Source: Pseudomonadota bacterium (GTDB lineage Bacteria; Pseudomonadota; Gammaproteobacteria; Burkholderiales; Burkholderiaceae_B). From it: 64,000 bases of DNA. The translations under genes and the position numbers were made by a program. Below are positions 1 to 8,520 of this stretch, piece after piece; the stretch's first letter is position 1; every line of letters begins with the position of its first letter. The stretch is from NCBI GenBank assembly GCA_023423975.1, contig JAFAEO010000073.1, positions 62,001 through 126,000 of the forward strand. Reading direction: 5' to 3'. Under the pieces are notes generated by a model. That model had not been told where the DNA came from. It ran no database searches and worked only from the letters and a program-made list of their open reading frames with translations.

Positions 1-132
1 GCCGACCGCGCTGTGCCGACACACCTCTCGCTTCAGGCTTGCCGCCGTTTTTTCAGGCTCGCGCGGGACCACTGACCAGGTGCAACACCGCGCTCTTGTT
101 GACCCGATGACATTCTTATTATTGGAGTTGCC
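1..132. other. window edge, no gene assigned
   Basis: The first 132 bases precede the lrgB-like gene. Short open stretches enter from the left edge in all three forward frames (one stops near 75, one at 110), but none has the strongly hydrophobic character expected of an LrgA/CidA partner. A purine-rich ribosome-binding sequence (TTGGAG, near 122-127) belongs to the next gene. Nothing else is recognised here. Confidence 0.4.
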
Positions 133-816
133 GTGCTCGCTGTTCTGACCGGTTTGCTGCTGACGATCATGGCTTATTGCCTGGCGTCCTGGCTGTTCGC
201 CCGCAGCGGTTACTTTCCTTTGCTCAATCCCGTGCTGGTGGCCACCACGCTTATTATTGTCATCCTGCAACTGCTGAATATCGAATACAGTAGCTATCTG
301 CTTGGCGCCCATTATCTATCACTGTTGCTGGGACCAGCCACCGTCGGACTGGCGGTGCCGATTGCAATGCACAGCAGAACCATCAAGAAAAAGCTGCGAC
401 CGATTCTACTGGCCCTGGTGGTCTCTTCGCTGGTGGCAGTATGTTCTTCGGTGGGCCTGGCCTGGTTGATGGGTGCCGACCGCAACATTCTGATCGGCCT
501 GTCGGTAAAAGCGGCCACTATGCCCATTGCACTGGAATTGGCCCGTTCGCTTGAGGGCGCAGTCCCACTGACCGCGGCATTTGTATTTTTTACCGGTATT
601 CTGGGGGCGACCATCGGCCCGTTTATTTTCAAATGGATGAACATTCAGCACGATGACGTGCGCGGCCTCGCCATGGGCGTGACCTCCCATGTGATCGGTA
701 CTGCCACGGAGTTCAAGCATAGCCAGGAAGCCGGCTCTTACGCCAGTTTGGGAATGAGCCTGAACGGCATCTTTACCGCTATTTTGATACCGGTGCTGTA
801 CTTCCTATTCTTCTGA
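133..816 (+). CDS. LrgB/CidB-family inner-membrane protein
   Basis: A polytopic membrane protein of 227 residues, the normal size for the LrgB/CidB/YohK family, which is linked to murein hydrolase control and to export of small metabolites such as pyruvate or glycolate. Hydrophobic segments cover most of the length. The family-typical stretch KAATMPIALELA lies near residues 125-136 and GVTSHVIGTA near 180-190. The start is GTG with TTGGAG about 6 bases upstream. The usual LrgA partner is not visible in the 132 bases upstream, so either the pair extends beyond the window or the gene stands alone. The family is clear, the transported substrate unknown. Confidence 0.88.
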   Translation: MLAVLTGLLLTIMAYCLASWLFARSGYFPLLNPVLVATTLIIVILQLLNIEYSSYLLGAHYLSLLLGPATVGLAVPIAMHSRTIKKKLRPILLALVVSSLVAVCSSVGLAWLMGADRNILIGLSVKAATMPIALELARSLEGAVPLTAAFVFFTGILGATIGPFIFKWMNIQHDDVRGLAMGVTSHVIGTATEFKHSQEAGSYASLGMSLNGIFTAILIPVLYFLFF

Positions 817-948
817 ACGCCGATCAACAACCACCGGCCAATATACGCGCGCTCCCGTCGAGCGCTGCGCATACGACGGCGATGCGGCCCCACACTGCCG
901 ATGGGGTTCGGTGACGCTTGAAGGTGATCATTAACGCTTGCTCGCCCC

Positions 949-1698
949 TCAGGCGGCAACAAGGTGCGGGACGGCGGAGGCAAGCAGCGCCAGACCAGAG
1001 ATCGTCAACAGCATCAGCACAACCAGGCGGAAGCGCTCCGGACTGAATCCTGCATACACCCGGGTGCCGATAAAGGACGGGATCAGAATCGCCGGCACCA
1101 CCAGCAGAAACAGGGGCAGCATGGGGCGCGTTACCATGCCGGACACGATGTAGGACAGCATCGTCAGAGACAACATCGACAGATTGAAATTCTGGATAAT
1201 GGCCCGCTGCGTATCACGATTGGAATAACGCAACGTACACCACAGCGTAGGCAACACACCGGAAAAACCACCCAGTCCGCCCATGACACCGCCGCCCAGG
1301 CCCACAACGGTGTTGGCAATATTGCCGCCAAAGGTGATTTTAGGAAGCTGCCTGGCAAATATCATGACCGGGCACCAGACAATCAGCAGGCATCCCAGCG
1401 CCGCCTTGAACATGTTCACATCAAGCATGGGCAATAGCATCACGCCCATTGGGATGCCAGCCAACCCACCCAATACATATGGCACCAGAATGCGCCAATC
1501 AAAACCGCGTCGCAGCGACAATGCCCCCACGATCTGCCCGGTCATCCCGCCAAACACCGCCAGCACGGCAGCCAGACGCGGATCCAGCACCCAGGCCCAT
1601 AGTGCCATGGACACAAGACCAAAGCCAAACCCCGACAGGCCCTGTACAAACCCGGCCACCACTGCCCCCAGAACCACATAAAGATAAATCGTATCCAT
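949..1698 (-). CDS. TauE/SafE-family permease (sulfite/organosulfur anion exporter type)
   Basis: A protein of about 249 residues with eight or so hydrophobic segments and the glycine-rich opening typical of TauE/SafE permeases (GLSGFGFGLVSMALW near residue 20, and its internal-repeat counterpart GLGGGVMGGLGGFSG in the second half). Members export sulfite, sulfoacetate or related anions, but the substrate here cannot be read from sequence. ATG at 1698 is chosen because an AGGGGG element lies 5 bases upstream; an in-frame GTG at 1704 is possible. It converges on the lrgB-like gene and stands apart from dtd. A GCGCT/AGCGC hairpin near 849-865 lies between the two convergent genes. Confidence 0.85.
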   Translation of the reverse strand: MDTIYLYVVLGAVVAGFVQGLSGFGFGLVSMALWAWVLDPRLAAVLAVFGGMTGQIVGALSLRRGFDWRILVPYVLGGLAGIPMGVMLLPMLDVNMFKAALGCLLIVWCPVMIFARQLPKITFGGNIANTVVGLGGGVMGGLGGFSGVLPTLWCTLRYSNRDTQRAIIQNFNLSMLSLTMLSYIVSGMVTRPMLPLFLLVVPAILIPSFIGTRVYAGFSPERFRLVVLMLLTISGLALLASAVPHLVAA

Positions 1699-1761
1699 CA
1701 CCACCCCCTGCTGCAGATTTGCGCAAAGGTGGATTGCTGGCGAACCTTAGTGCATACATGT

Positions 1762-2211
1762 TTATCGGTCACGACTGTCCAGCAAAATCGTGACGGGACC
1801 GTCGTTGATCAGAGACACCTGCATATCGGCGCCAAAAACGCCCGCAGGGACTGCCTGCCCCAGTCCTGCTGAAAGCTGCTGCACGAAGCGTTCAAAATAC
1901 GGCTTGGCAAACTCGGGGCGTGCCGCCGCAATGTAGGAAGGACGATTGCCCTTGCGTGTATCGGCCATGAGCGTGAACTGGCTGACGGCCAGAACCTGTG
2001 CACTCACATCCCGCACCGCCAGATTCATCACGCCGTTGTCATCGTTGAAGATACGCAAGGCCAGCGTTTTGCGCAGCAGATATTGTGCGTCCTGTTCTGT
2101 ATCGTCCTGGGCGATGCCAATCAGCAGCAACATCCCAGCCCCGATTGCAGAGACTTCAACACCATCTACATGGACACTTGCCTGACGCACGCGCTGCACC
2201 AATACCTTCAT
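1762..2211 (-). CDS. dtd: D-aminoacyl-tRNA deacylase
   Basis: Dtd hydrolyses D-amino acids, and glycine from tRNA-Ala, off mischarged tRNA in the cytoplasm. At 149 residues it is full length, and it carries both active-site signatures of the family: SQFTL in the middle and the Gly-cisPro type motif NDGPVT near the C terminus. The N terminus MKVLVQRV is also typical. It lies 3 bases downstream of the cupin gene in the same direction, so the two are probably co-transcribed. Confidence 0.96.
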   Translation of the reverse strand: MKVLVQRVRQASVHVDGVEVSAIGAGMLLLIGIAQDDTEQDAQYLLRKTLALRIFNDDNGVMNLAVRDVSAQVLAVSQFTLMADTRKGNRPSYIAAARPEFAKPYFERFVQQLSAGLGQAVPAGVFGADMQVSLINDGPVTILLDSRDR

Positions 2212-2214
2212 GAT

Positions 2215-2640
2215 TCAGACATGCTCCAGCGTCACAGTAGGAAACGTTGCGGGCGCAACCACTTCCAGCATTTCCAGATCGGCGCTGTGGGCAATTTCGC
2301 GATGGCGGATGCCAGGAGGCTGATAAACCGAATCGCCCCGCTCCAGACGAACCACACCGGTCTGTTCGTACTCGAACTGAACCCAGCCTTGCAGCACGTA
2401 TACAAACTGAAAATCCAGTTGATGCAGATGCGGCACGCCCGACGCTTCATGCCCATCCACGGCGCGAATCACGTGTACGGAATAAGCGCCAGCCGTTGCC
2501 TGGGACACACCCAGATCGCGGTATTCAAAGAATGCCCGCAAGCCTCCGTCGAATATCGCGTCTTTCCGATGCGATATGATTGCGCGCGGCGCGGGTGATG
2601 CCGCCGGATGTTGCGGTGCAGGTGCTTGAGCGGTCGACAT
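2215..2640 (-). CDS. small cupin-domain protein
   Basis: A single-domain cupin of 141 residues. Metal-binding cupin motif 1 is visible around the HLHQLDFQFVYVLQG stretch and motif 2 around PPGIRHRE. The first 25 residues are Ala/Pro-rich and probably disordered. ATG at 2640 is selected because GGGGAG lies 4-5 bases upstream; the longer open frame (to 2727) would add an unlikely leader. Its place directly before dtd suggests one transcript. Small cupins bind or isomerise diverse metabolites and the ligand is unknown. Confidence 0.8.
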   Translation of the reverse strand: MSTAQAPAPQHPAASPAPRAIISHRKDAIFDGGLRAFFEYRDLGVSQATAGAYSVHVIRAVDGHEASGVPHLHQLDFQFVYVLQGWVQFEYEQTGVVRLERGDSVYQPPGIRHREIAHSADLEMLEVVAPATFPTVTLEHV

Positions 2641-2852
2641 TGATGGCTCCCCATTGGTCAGCTGGTCGTATGCGTATCGTGTGCGTATCATTATTCTGCC
2701 CGATTGTAACGCCAATGGCGCAGCCACACCGCGTTTGCACAGCAGGCCCGCATAGTCTGAATGGAGGCTGAACCCAGCTGATCACTGACCCGGCAATACG
2801 CCAGCCGGCAGAGCGGTTGACCCGGCTGAACGAATGTAGTGCCTGGAAATGA

Positions 2853-3794
2853 TCAGTAACCCGTGTCCCGGATGACTTCACCACTAATGGGTTTGCCCTG
2901 CAAGGCATCCTGCAGCTTGCCCCGAATCTGCTTGATTGCCAGGTAATGATTGGTAGGTCCGGAAATATGCGGTGTCAGAGTGATGGCCGGGTGGGTCCAG
3001 AAAGGATGATCGTCCGGCAGAGGTTCTTCACGCGCCACGTCAAGAACGGCTCGTGACAGATGCCCGGAGTCCAGCAACGTAATCAGATCCGCCTCCACCA
3101 GATGTTCACCCCGACCAATATTCATCAGCACGGCGCCCTTAGGCAAGTGTCCCAGCGTATTACGATTGAGAATATTGCGTGTCTGGTCGGTCAGTGGCAG
3201 TACGTTGATCAGAAACTGGCTTGAACCCAGAAAGGCCGCGAACTGCTCTTCGCCATGAAAACTCCTGACGCCCGGTAACGTCTTCAGGCTGCGCGACCAG
3301 CCCTGGACAGGGTAATCGAGCGCGCTTAAAGCCTGCGCAATCCGCGCACCAATTACGCCCAGTCCCATGATGCCGATCGTGCAATGTTGCACTGGGGTCT
3401 GTTCTGCGCCCTGCCACAGGCGATTTGCCCGGTTCTGTTCATAAGCACCGAAATTACGGGTAATGCCCGACAGATAATGGATGACATATTCAGTCATGGG
3501 ATTGGCCAGCCCCGCGTCTTCCAGGCGGATAATGCGGGTGGTGCCGGCAATCTCGGGTTGACGCAAAATAGCGTCCACACCTGCGCCCATATTGAATACC
3601 AGATCCAGGGTGCGATAACGCGTAAAGAGCGCTGCCGGCGGCTTCCAGACGATCGCTGCGCGCACATCGGGCGCCGGGGATGCTGCCAGCGGATCAAAAA
3701 CATGGGCATCCAGATCGGGAAAATGCTGCTCAATCACCTTCAGCCATTTCTGCGCGGCGGCAGCGCTTTCCGATGCCAGTACAACGGGAATCAT
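2853..3794 (-). CDS. D-2-hydroxyacid dehydrogenase, GhrA-like (glyoxylate/hydroxypyruvate reductase)
   Basis: An NAD(P)-dependent reductase of 2-keto acids, 313 residues, matching the size of GhrA. The dinucleotide-binding GLGVIG is at residues 144-149, and the catalytic trio is visible as Arg228 (NIGRGE), Glu257 (REEPLP) and His276 (TPHIS). It is the last gene of the leftward region that begins with the HTH-cupin regulator at 8012, separated from the FAD oxidoreductase by about 50 bases. A keto acid produced by amine oxidation upstream would be a plausible substrate, but this is inference. The gene could also be separately transcribed. Confidence 0.9.
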   Translation of the reverse strand: MIPVVLASESAAAAQKWLKVIEQHFPDLDAHVFDPLAASPAPDVRAAIVWKPPAALFTRYRTLDLVFNMGAGVDAILRQPEIAGTTRIIRLEDAGLANPMTEYVIHYLSGITRNFGAYEQNRANRLWQGAEQTPVQHCTIGIMGLGVIGARIAQALSALDYPVQGWSRSLKTLPGVRSFHGEEQFAAFLGSSQFLINVLPLTDQTRNILNRNTLGHLPKGAVLMNIGRGEHLVEADLITLLDSGHLSRAVLDVAREEPLPDDHPFWTHPAITLTPHISGPTNHYLAIKQIRGKLQDALQGKPISGEVIRDTGY

Positions 3795-3847
3795 ATATTG
3801 TCCTGCTTTAAGTCAAATTCGATAATAAATAATCAATAGCCGCAGGC

Positions 3848-5140
3848 CTAGCTGCGGCTGTCCAGATAACGGTACCACGAAATCAATGCGCCTACATAAA
3901 GCTTGCGCAGTCCATAAAAGGGCAACCGTTGCACCGGAGTAAATGGTACAGGAAGCGCAGCTTCATTGCCCGATTGCAAATAGCTCGCAATGGCTTTGCC
4001 CATTGCCGTCTGCAACCCAATGCCTCGTCCCTGGCAGCCGATATTGAGGATCAGGCCGGGTTCAGGCTGATGTAAATGCGGCATGTAGTCCTGCGTCACC
4101 GAGACCCTGCCACACCAGTAGTATTCAAATTCAATATCCTTCAGTTGAGGATAAAGCAATGTAATGGCCTTTTTCAGATGATCCCAGTCCTGCTTGCCGC
4201 GCGGTTCACGAAAGGGTCCCCGGCCGCCCATCAGAAAGCGCCCGGTATGGTCCTTGCGAAAGTAAAGGAGCAAATTGCGTGTGTCCGACACGGGCTGACC
4301 CTGCGGCAGAATGGTTCTGGCGATGTCATCAGGCAGTGGCGCGGTGGCAACCTGATAGGTATTGGGATCGACCACCGTCTCTTTCAGGTTTTTCCAGATC
4401 CCGTCGCTATACGCATTGGTGCAGACCACCACGCGGCGGGCCTGGACAACATGACCGCTGTCTGTGGTCACCTGCCAGCCACTACCTTTTTTTTCAATGG
4501 ACTGCACCGGCGTGCCGGTATGCACCGCCACGCCGGCAGCAATCGTGACGCGTGCCAGCTCACGCACATAACTGAGTGGCTGTACAGAGCCGCCGCGCTC
4601 ATCGAACCAGCCGCCGTGATACTGGTCCGTACCCAGCAAATCGGCAACGTCGCTGCGCGACAATGGCCTGACGGGCGCATCGCGTTTTTGCCAGTCTGCA
4701 ACACGCCTTTCTACAACCGCCAGCGCCGACTGGGAATGCGCCGGTTGTATCCAGCCATTGCGCGTATGTGGCACATTCAAGTTGTAGCGGTCAATCAATG
4801 AGAAAACAGTACTGGCCGTAGTGCTGGCAAACGCAATCAATTGCTTGCCGCGCTCGGGCCCGTATGCGCTGAGCAATTCGGCAGGATCTTTTTTCAAGCC
4901 AGGCACCAGTTGCCCACCATTGCGGCCGGAGCCGCCAAACCCGATTTCCCTGGCGTCGAGCACCATGCACTGCTCGCCCGACTGCGCCAGATGCAGCGCA
5001 GTGCTCAGGCCCGCATACCCCGCCCCGACAATCAGCGTATCGGTGCCGGCCGCTGCCATCAGCGGAGTGGTTACCGGAGGCGCGACGGCAGTATCGTGCC
5101 ACAAAGCGGGAGCCAGGGGAAACCGGTTAGCTGGAAACAT
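3848..5140 (-). CDS. FAD-dependent amine/amino-acid oxidoreductase (DAO family, PuuB-like)
   Basis: A 430-residue flavoenzyme. The ADP-binding GAGYAG follows a short N-terminal tail (residues 39-44) and is followed by the GFGGSGRNGGQ stretch characteristic of gamma-glutamylputrescine oxidase (PuuB) and OrdL-like enzymes. The C-terminal FAD contact RGIGLQTAMGK is also visible. AAAGGAC lies 5 bases before the chosen ATG. It directly follows the ABC ATPase gene (about 30 bases), so the transported compound is probably oxidised here. An HTH-cupin regulator of the PuuR type at the head of the operon supports a polyamine or amino-acid substrate, but which one is not determinable. Confidence 0.87.
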   Translation of the reverse strand: MFPANRFPLAPALWHDTAVAPPVTTPLMAAAGTDTLIVGAGYAGLSTALHLAQSGEQCMVLDAREIGFGGSGRNGGQLVPGLKKDPAELLSAYGPERGKQLIAFASTTASTVFSLIDRYNLNVPHTRNGWIQPAHSQSALAVVERRVADWQKRDAPVRPLSRSDVADLLGTDQYHGGWFDERGGSVQPLSYVRELARVTIAAGVAVHTGTPVQSIEKKGSGWQVTTDSGHVVQARRVVVCTNAYSDGIWKNLKETVVDPNTYQVATAPLPDDIARTILPQGQPVSDTRNLLLYFRKDHTGRFLMGGRGPFREPRGKQDWDHLKKAITLLYPQLKDIEFEYYWCGRVSVTQDYMPHLHQPEPGLILNIGCQGRGIGLQTAMGKAIASYLQSGNEAALPVPFTPVQRLPFYGLRKLYVGALISWYRYLDSRS

Positions 5141-5170
5141 GGTACGTCCTTTAATACAAATGCAATAAAA

Positions 5171-5902
5171 TCAGAACGGGTGCAGTACCCGTCGAAGAAA
5201 ATCCTGGGTCCGGGGATGTTGCGGGGCATTGAGGATATCCGTGGCCTTGCCCTGCTCCACAATCACCCCCTGATCAAAGAACAGTACGCGATCGGCTACC
5301 TCTTTGGCAAAAGCCATTTCATGGGTCACCACAATCATGGTCATGCCTGCGCGCGCCATATCTGCCATGACATTGAGCACTTCGCCAACCAGCTCCGGAT
5401 CTAGCGCAGAAGTGGGTTCATCAAACAGAATGGCCTGTGGCTCCATGGCCAGCGCCCGCGCAATCGCGACCCGTTGCTGCTGTCCGCCGGAAAGCTGCTG
5501 CGGATATGACGACAGCTTGTCTGCCAGGCCGACCTTTTCCAGATATTGCGTTGCCGCTTCCCGCGCCTGTGCGCGTTCGATGCCTTTGACATAGATGGGC
5601 CCTTCCATGACATTTTCCAGCGCGGTACGATGTGGAAACAGATTGAAGCGCTGAAACACCATGGCCACTTCCTGACGAATCTGTCGCAGATGATTGCTCT
5701 TGCGATCGACCAGCTTCTCATCAATGCGGATAGCCCCTTCTTCGTAACTTTCCAGTCCATTGATACAGCGCAGGATGGTTGATTTTCCCGAACCCGACGG
5801 GCCGACAACACACACGACTTCGCCGTTTTCAACTTTTGCATTGACGCCGCGCAGAACATGATTCTGCCCGAAGCGCTTATGAACATTTTCAAGTGTAATC
5901 AT
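5171..5902 (-). CDS. polar amino acid ABC transporter, ATP-binding protein
   Basis: A GlnQ/HisP-type ATPase of 243 residues. Walker A GPSGSGKST is near residue 35, the signature LSGGQQQRVAIARALA near 135, Walker B ILFDEPTSALDPE just after, and the H-loop VTHEMAFA near 190. The start at 5902 was chosen because it forms an ATGA overlap with the permease stop and gives the family N terminus MITLENVHKRF; the longer frame to 5956 runs inside the permease gene. It energises import of the solute captured by the binding protein at 6627-7379. Confidence 0.95.
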   Translation of the reverse strand: MITLENVHKRFGQNHVLRGVNAKVENGEVVCVVGPSGSGKSTILRCINGLESYEEGAIRIDEKLVDRKSNHLRQIRQEVAMVFQRFNLFPHRTALENVMEGPIYVKGIERAQAREAATQYLEKVGLADKLSSYPQQLSGGQQQRVAIARALAMEPQAILFDEPTSALDPELVGEVLNVMADMARAGMTMIVVTHEMAFAKEVADRVLFFDQGVIVEQGKATDILNAPQHPRTQDFLRRVLHPF

Positions 5903-6552
5903 GCTTTCTTCGTCCGTTTTTCCAGGTACTTCACAAGAAAAATAAGTGGCATGCACATCACCAGATACATGATCGCAACCATGGTAAACACGGTCACATT
6001 GTCAAAATTGGACGTCGCCAGCAATTTTCCCTGCATGGCAAGTTCCGCCACGGTAATGGTTGAAGCCTGAGACGAATCCTTGAGCATCATGATCATGGTG
6101 TTGCCATACGGCGGCAAGGTAATGCGCACCGCCTGCGGCAGTATTACTCGCCGCATCATGGTTGCCCAGGTCATCCCCATCGATTGGGACGCCTCTACCT
6201 GACCATGATCAATGGCTTCAATCCCCGCACGAAAGTTCTCAGACTGGTATGCCGAGTAGGCGACACCCAGGCCCAGAATGGAAGCCTGAATGGCGTTGAC
6301 ATCGATACCGATATCTGGAAACACAAAATACACGTAGAACAGAATAACGATAATCGGAATACCGCGAATAATATTGACGGCACTCTCGCTAAGCCAGGCC
6401 AGCCAGCGAATGCCGGAACTGCGCATGAGCGCCCAGATCAGGCCAAGCACCGTTGAGAGCAGCAACGAGCCTGCCGTGACAATAAGAGTTGCCTTAACAC
6501 CCTGCAAAAGCACAGGGAAATACTGGGCAATGCGTACCGACAATTCATCCAT
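5899..6552 (-). CDS. polar amino acid ABC transporter, permease (HisM/GlnP type)
   Basis: A 217-residue inner-membrane permease with about five hydrophobic segments and the HisM-family coupling-loop region (IEAIDHGQVEASQSMGM, followed by the ILPQAVRI stretch). Only one permease gene is present, so the transporter probably works as a homodimer. Its stop codon overlaps the ATPase start (ATGA), indicating translational coupling. It lies about 70 bases downstream of the binding-protein gene. Confidence 0.94.
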   Translation of the reverse strand: MDELSVRIAQYFPVLLQGVKATLIVTAGSLLLSTVLGLIWALMRSSGIRWLAWLSESAVNIIRGIPIIVILFYVYFVFPDIGIDVNAIQASILGLGVAYSAYQSENFRAGIEAIDHGQVEASQSMGMTWATMMRRVILPQAVRITLPPYGNTMIMMLKDSSQASTITVAELAMQGKLLATSNFDNVTVFTMVAIMYLVMCMPLIFLVKYLEKRTKKA

Positions 6553-6626
6553 AGGGAGCCATTATTCCTGTTGCGTCTGATCGTCACCACACCGGCACAC
6601 ATGCGTGCCGGCACGAGCGGCATGAT

Positions 6627-7379
6627 TTATTTTTCAAGTTTCCATTTCTTCAGAATGGACGCAATGGTGCCATCGGCCTTGAGTGCATCAATCGCCGTAT
6701 TGAGTTTCTGCTGTAGTTCAGTCTCACCCTTGCGTGTAATCAACCCCAGGTCGCGCACAACGACCGGCTTGTAACTTTCCACCAGGCGCACGTTCTTGAA
6801 CATATTGTTGCTCAGGTACGCAGCAGCAATCGGCTGATCCACCAGCACGGCCTGGACCCGGCCTTTTTCCAGATCACGCATCATATCGGTTGATGCATCA
6901 TACAGCTTCACATCTGTCACCCCGGCCTTCTGCGCCGGTGCTATATAGGCGGTGCCGATCTGAATACCCACGGTTTTATCCTTCAGTTGCTCCAGGCTGG
7001 TGTATTGCGTTTTGTCGCTTTCAGGTACGACTAACCCTTCCCCGTAGCTGAAGATGGTATTGGTATAGTCAATGATTTTTGCCCGTTCGTCTGTCTTGAT
7101 CATGGCAGCGGAAATAATATCGATCCGTTTTGATTGCAACGACCCGATCAGAGCCGAAAACACCATGGGACTGATTTCATACGTAAAGCCGGCTTTCTTT
7201 GATACCGCATCAATCACATCGACCATCACACCCGCAATTTTTCCTGACTTGGCATCCAGATAGGTAAAGGGCATGCCGGTAGGCGTGGACCCTACCTTAT
7301 AGTTGTCCGCAGCCAGTGCAACCGACCCGTTCAGACATGCCGCCAGCATACATACAGATAACAGTTTTTTCATTCCCAT
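6627..7379 (-). CDS. periplasmic amino-acid-type solute-binding protein (SBP_bac_3)
   Basis: A 250-residue periplasmic receptor with a type I signal peptide (MKKLLSVCMLAACLNGSVALA, cleavage near residue 24). The mature protein has the family-3 pattern: PFTYLDAKSGKIAGVMVDV near the start, then IGTAYIAPAQKAG and VLVDQPIAAAYL. ATG at 7379 has AGGAG 6 bases upstream. It starts the structural part of the ABC operon, 9 bases after the regulator stop. The ligand is unknown; an amino acid or derivative is likely from the family. Confidence 0.93.
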   Translation of the reverse strand: MGMKKLLSVCMLAACLNGSVALAADNYKVGSTPTGMPFTYLDAKSGKIAGVMVDVIDAVSKKAGFTYEISPMVFSALIGSLQSKRIDIISAAMIKTDERAKIIDYTNTIFSYGEGLVVPESDKTQYTSLEQLKDKTVGIQIGTAYIAPAQKAGVTDVKLYDASTDMMRDLEKGRVQAVLVDQPIAAAYLSNNMFKNVRLVESYKPVVVRDLGLITRKGETELQQKLNTAIDALKADGTIASILKKWKLEK

Positions 7380-7388
7380 GAATTTCTC

Positions 7389-8012
7389 CTAGTCCCTTTC
7401 GGGTTTGGTAATAACCCACAGCACACATGTGTCCTGATCGGTCGGATTGTTCCACTTGCGTGGCATATCGCTCGTATAGCAGAACGTATCGTTCTGTTCG
7501 AGCTTCACGTAACGTTTGTCAAACCACAACTGCAATTGTCCGTAGATCACCAGCCCGCTTATTTCACCGCTGCGCGTGGTGATCCATTCATCGCCGGAAC
7601 TGCCACCTGGCTGGATAATGGCCTGATACAGATCTACCGAACGACAGCGCGAAGGCGTAATGATTTTCTTGACGATCTTCTTGTCTTTCATCACCACCTG
7701 TTTGTGCGAAGCGGCCCTGGCAACCCAGCCATCGGTCTGTTCGTCGGTGCACTCAGTGTTGCTTAACAGTTCGCCGAGTGAAATATTCAGCGCTCCCGAA
7801 ATCCGGTTCAGCATGTTGACGGTCGGAGAGGTCATGCCGCGTTCGATCTGACTGAGCGAACCAATTGAGATATCTGCCTTGCGTGCAACCTGTTCCAGGG
7901 ACAGGCTTTGTTCGCGTCTTATCTCGCGCAGTTGTTGCCCCAGCCAGAAATCGACAAATGACACGATTTTTCCAGTGAATTTAGCACCTGAAGCCGGCGT
8001 AACGGTGTCCAT
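7389..8012 (-). CDS. XRE-family HTH plus C-terminal cupin regulator (PuuR-like)
   Basis: A transcription factor of about 207 residues. The N-terminal XRE helix-turn-helix (LEQVARKADISIGSLSQIERG) lies around residues 40-60, and a cupin sensor fold occupies roughly residues 120-205 (DEWITTRSGEISGLVIYG and FCYTSDMPRKWNN). This architecture is known from PuuR and many local regulators of amine and amino-acid catabolism. ATG at 8012 (GGTGA upstream) is preferred over GTG at 8021. It lies first in the operon it probably controls, 9 bases before the binding-protein gene, and repeated near-palindromes sit just upstream at 8044-8091. Confidence 0.88.
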   Translation of the reverse strand: MDTVTPASGAKFTGKIVSFVDFWLGQQLREIRREQSLSLEQVARKADISIGSLSQIERGMTSPTVNMLNRISGALNISLGELLSNTECTDEQTDGWVARAASHKQVVMKDKKIVKKIITPSRCRSVDLYQAIIQPGGSSGDEWITTRSGEISGLVIYGQLQLWFDKRYVKLEQNDTFCYTSDMPRKWNNPTDQDTCVLWVITKPERD

Positions 8013-8043
8013 GATCTTCACCCATTGTGTCTGTTATATTCAA

Positions 8044-8091
8044 AATGAAATTTTCATTATTATGAATAATATACACATTTGAAATATTCAA
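8044..8091. promoter_or_regulatory. candidate operator array for the HTH-cupin regulator
   Basis: Three small inverted repeats lie 30-80 bases upstream of the regulator start. AATGAAA-T-TTTCATT is at 8044-8058, ATTATT-ATG-AATAAT at 8056-8070, and TTGAA-ATA-TTCAA at 8079-8091. The first and last share the 11-base core TGAAATWTTCA (8046-8056 and 8080-8090), with centres 34 bp apart, about three helical turns. They are read as autoregulatory operators. Binding is inferred, not shown. Confidence 0.5.
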
Positions 8092-8520
8092 CGACCGGGA
8101 TTACCCTAAAAGGGTCGGCTCATCAGGCGAAAATAGATCCTGCTGCGGCTCGCAGCACACTGGCAGTGCTTCCAGGCTATGGCGCAGTTTTTCTCATGGC
8201 CATACCTTCATCCACCAGCCAAAGCGACCAAGGGTAATGCTTGTTCCATCGCTCGCGCATTGCATCAATTAATAGCCCACTAAATGGGTCAGACTATCCT
8301 CGTTCAATAGCGCAACATACTGATTATCAAAACAGCCACGGACATTGATCAGCTGCGCAACCATCACGACAATAGCCACATCTGCCCGCTCGCAAACGAA
8401 GCACGAATGCACCGGATTGCGTCGTGCATACAAAAAACGGATCAGCCTGGTGCGCATGCAATATTTTTAATGCTCGTTTTTCATAGTTAAATTATAGTTG
8501 TGATTTTTGGGGAGATTACA
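8092..8520. other. intergenic region between divergent operons
   Basis: About 430 bases separate the regulator operon from the divergent aminopeptidase gene. Two small hairpins are visible, ACCCT-AAA-AGGGT at 8103-8115 and TGCTGCG-GCT-CGCAGCA at 8141-8157. A 62-codon reverse frame at 8269-8457 has no recognisable motif and no ribosome-binding site, and is not called. An A+T-rich stretch at 8461-8505 probably contains the aminopeptidase promoter. Confidence 0.4.

Noticed and set aside
8269..8457. 62-codon reverse frame in the 8.1-8.5 kb gap
   Set aside because: No ribosome-binding site, no motif and no neighbour in the same transcription unit.
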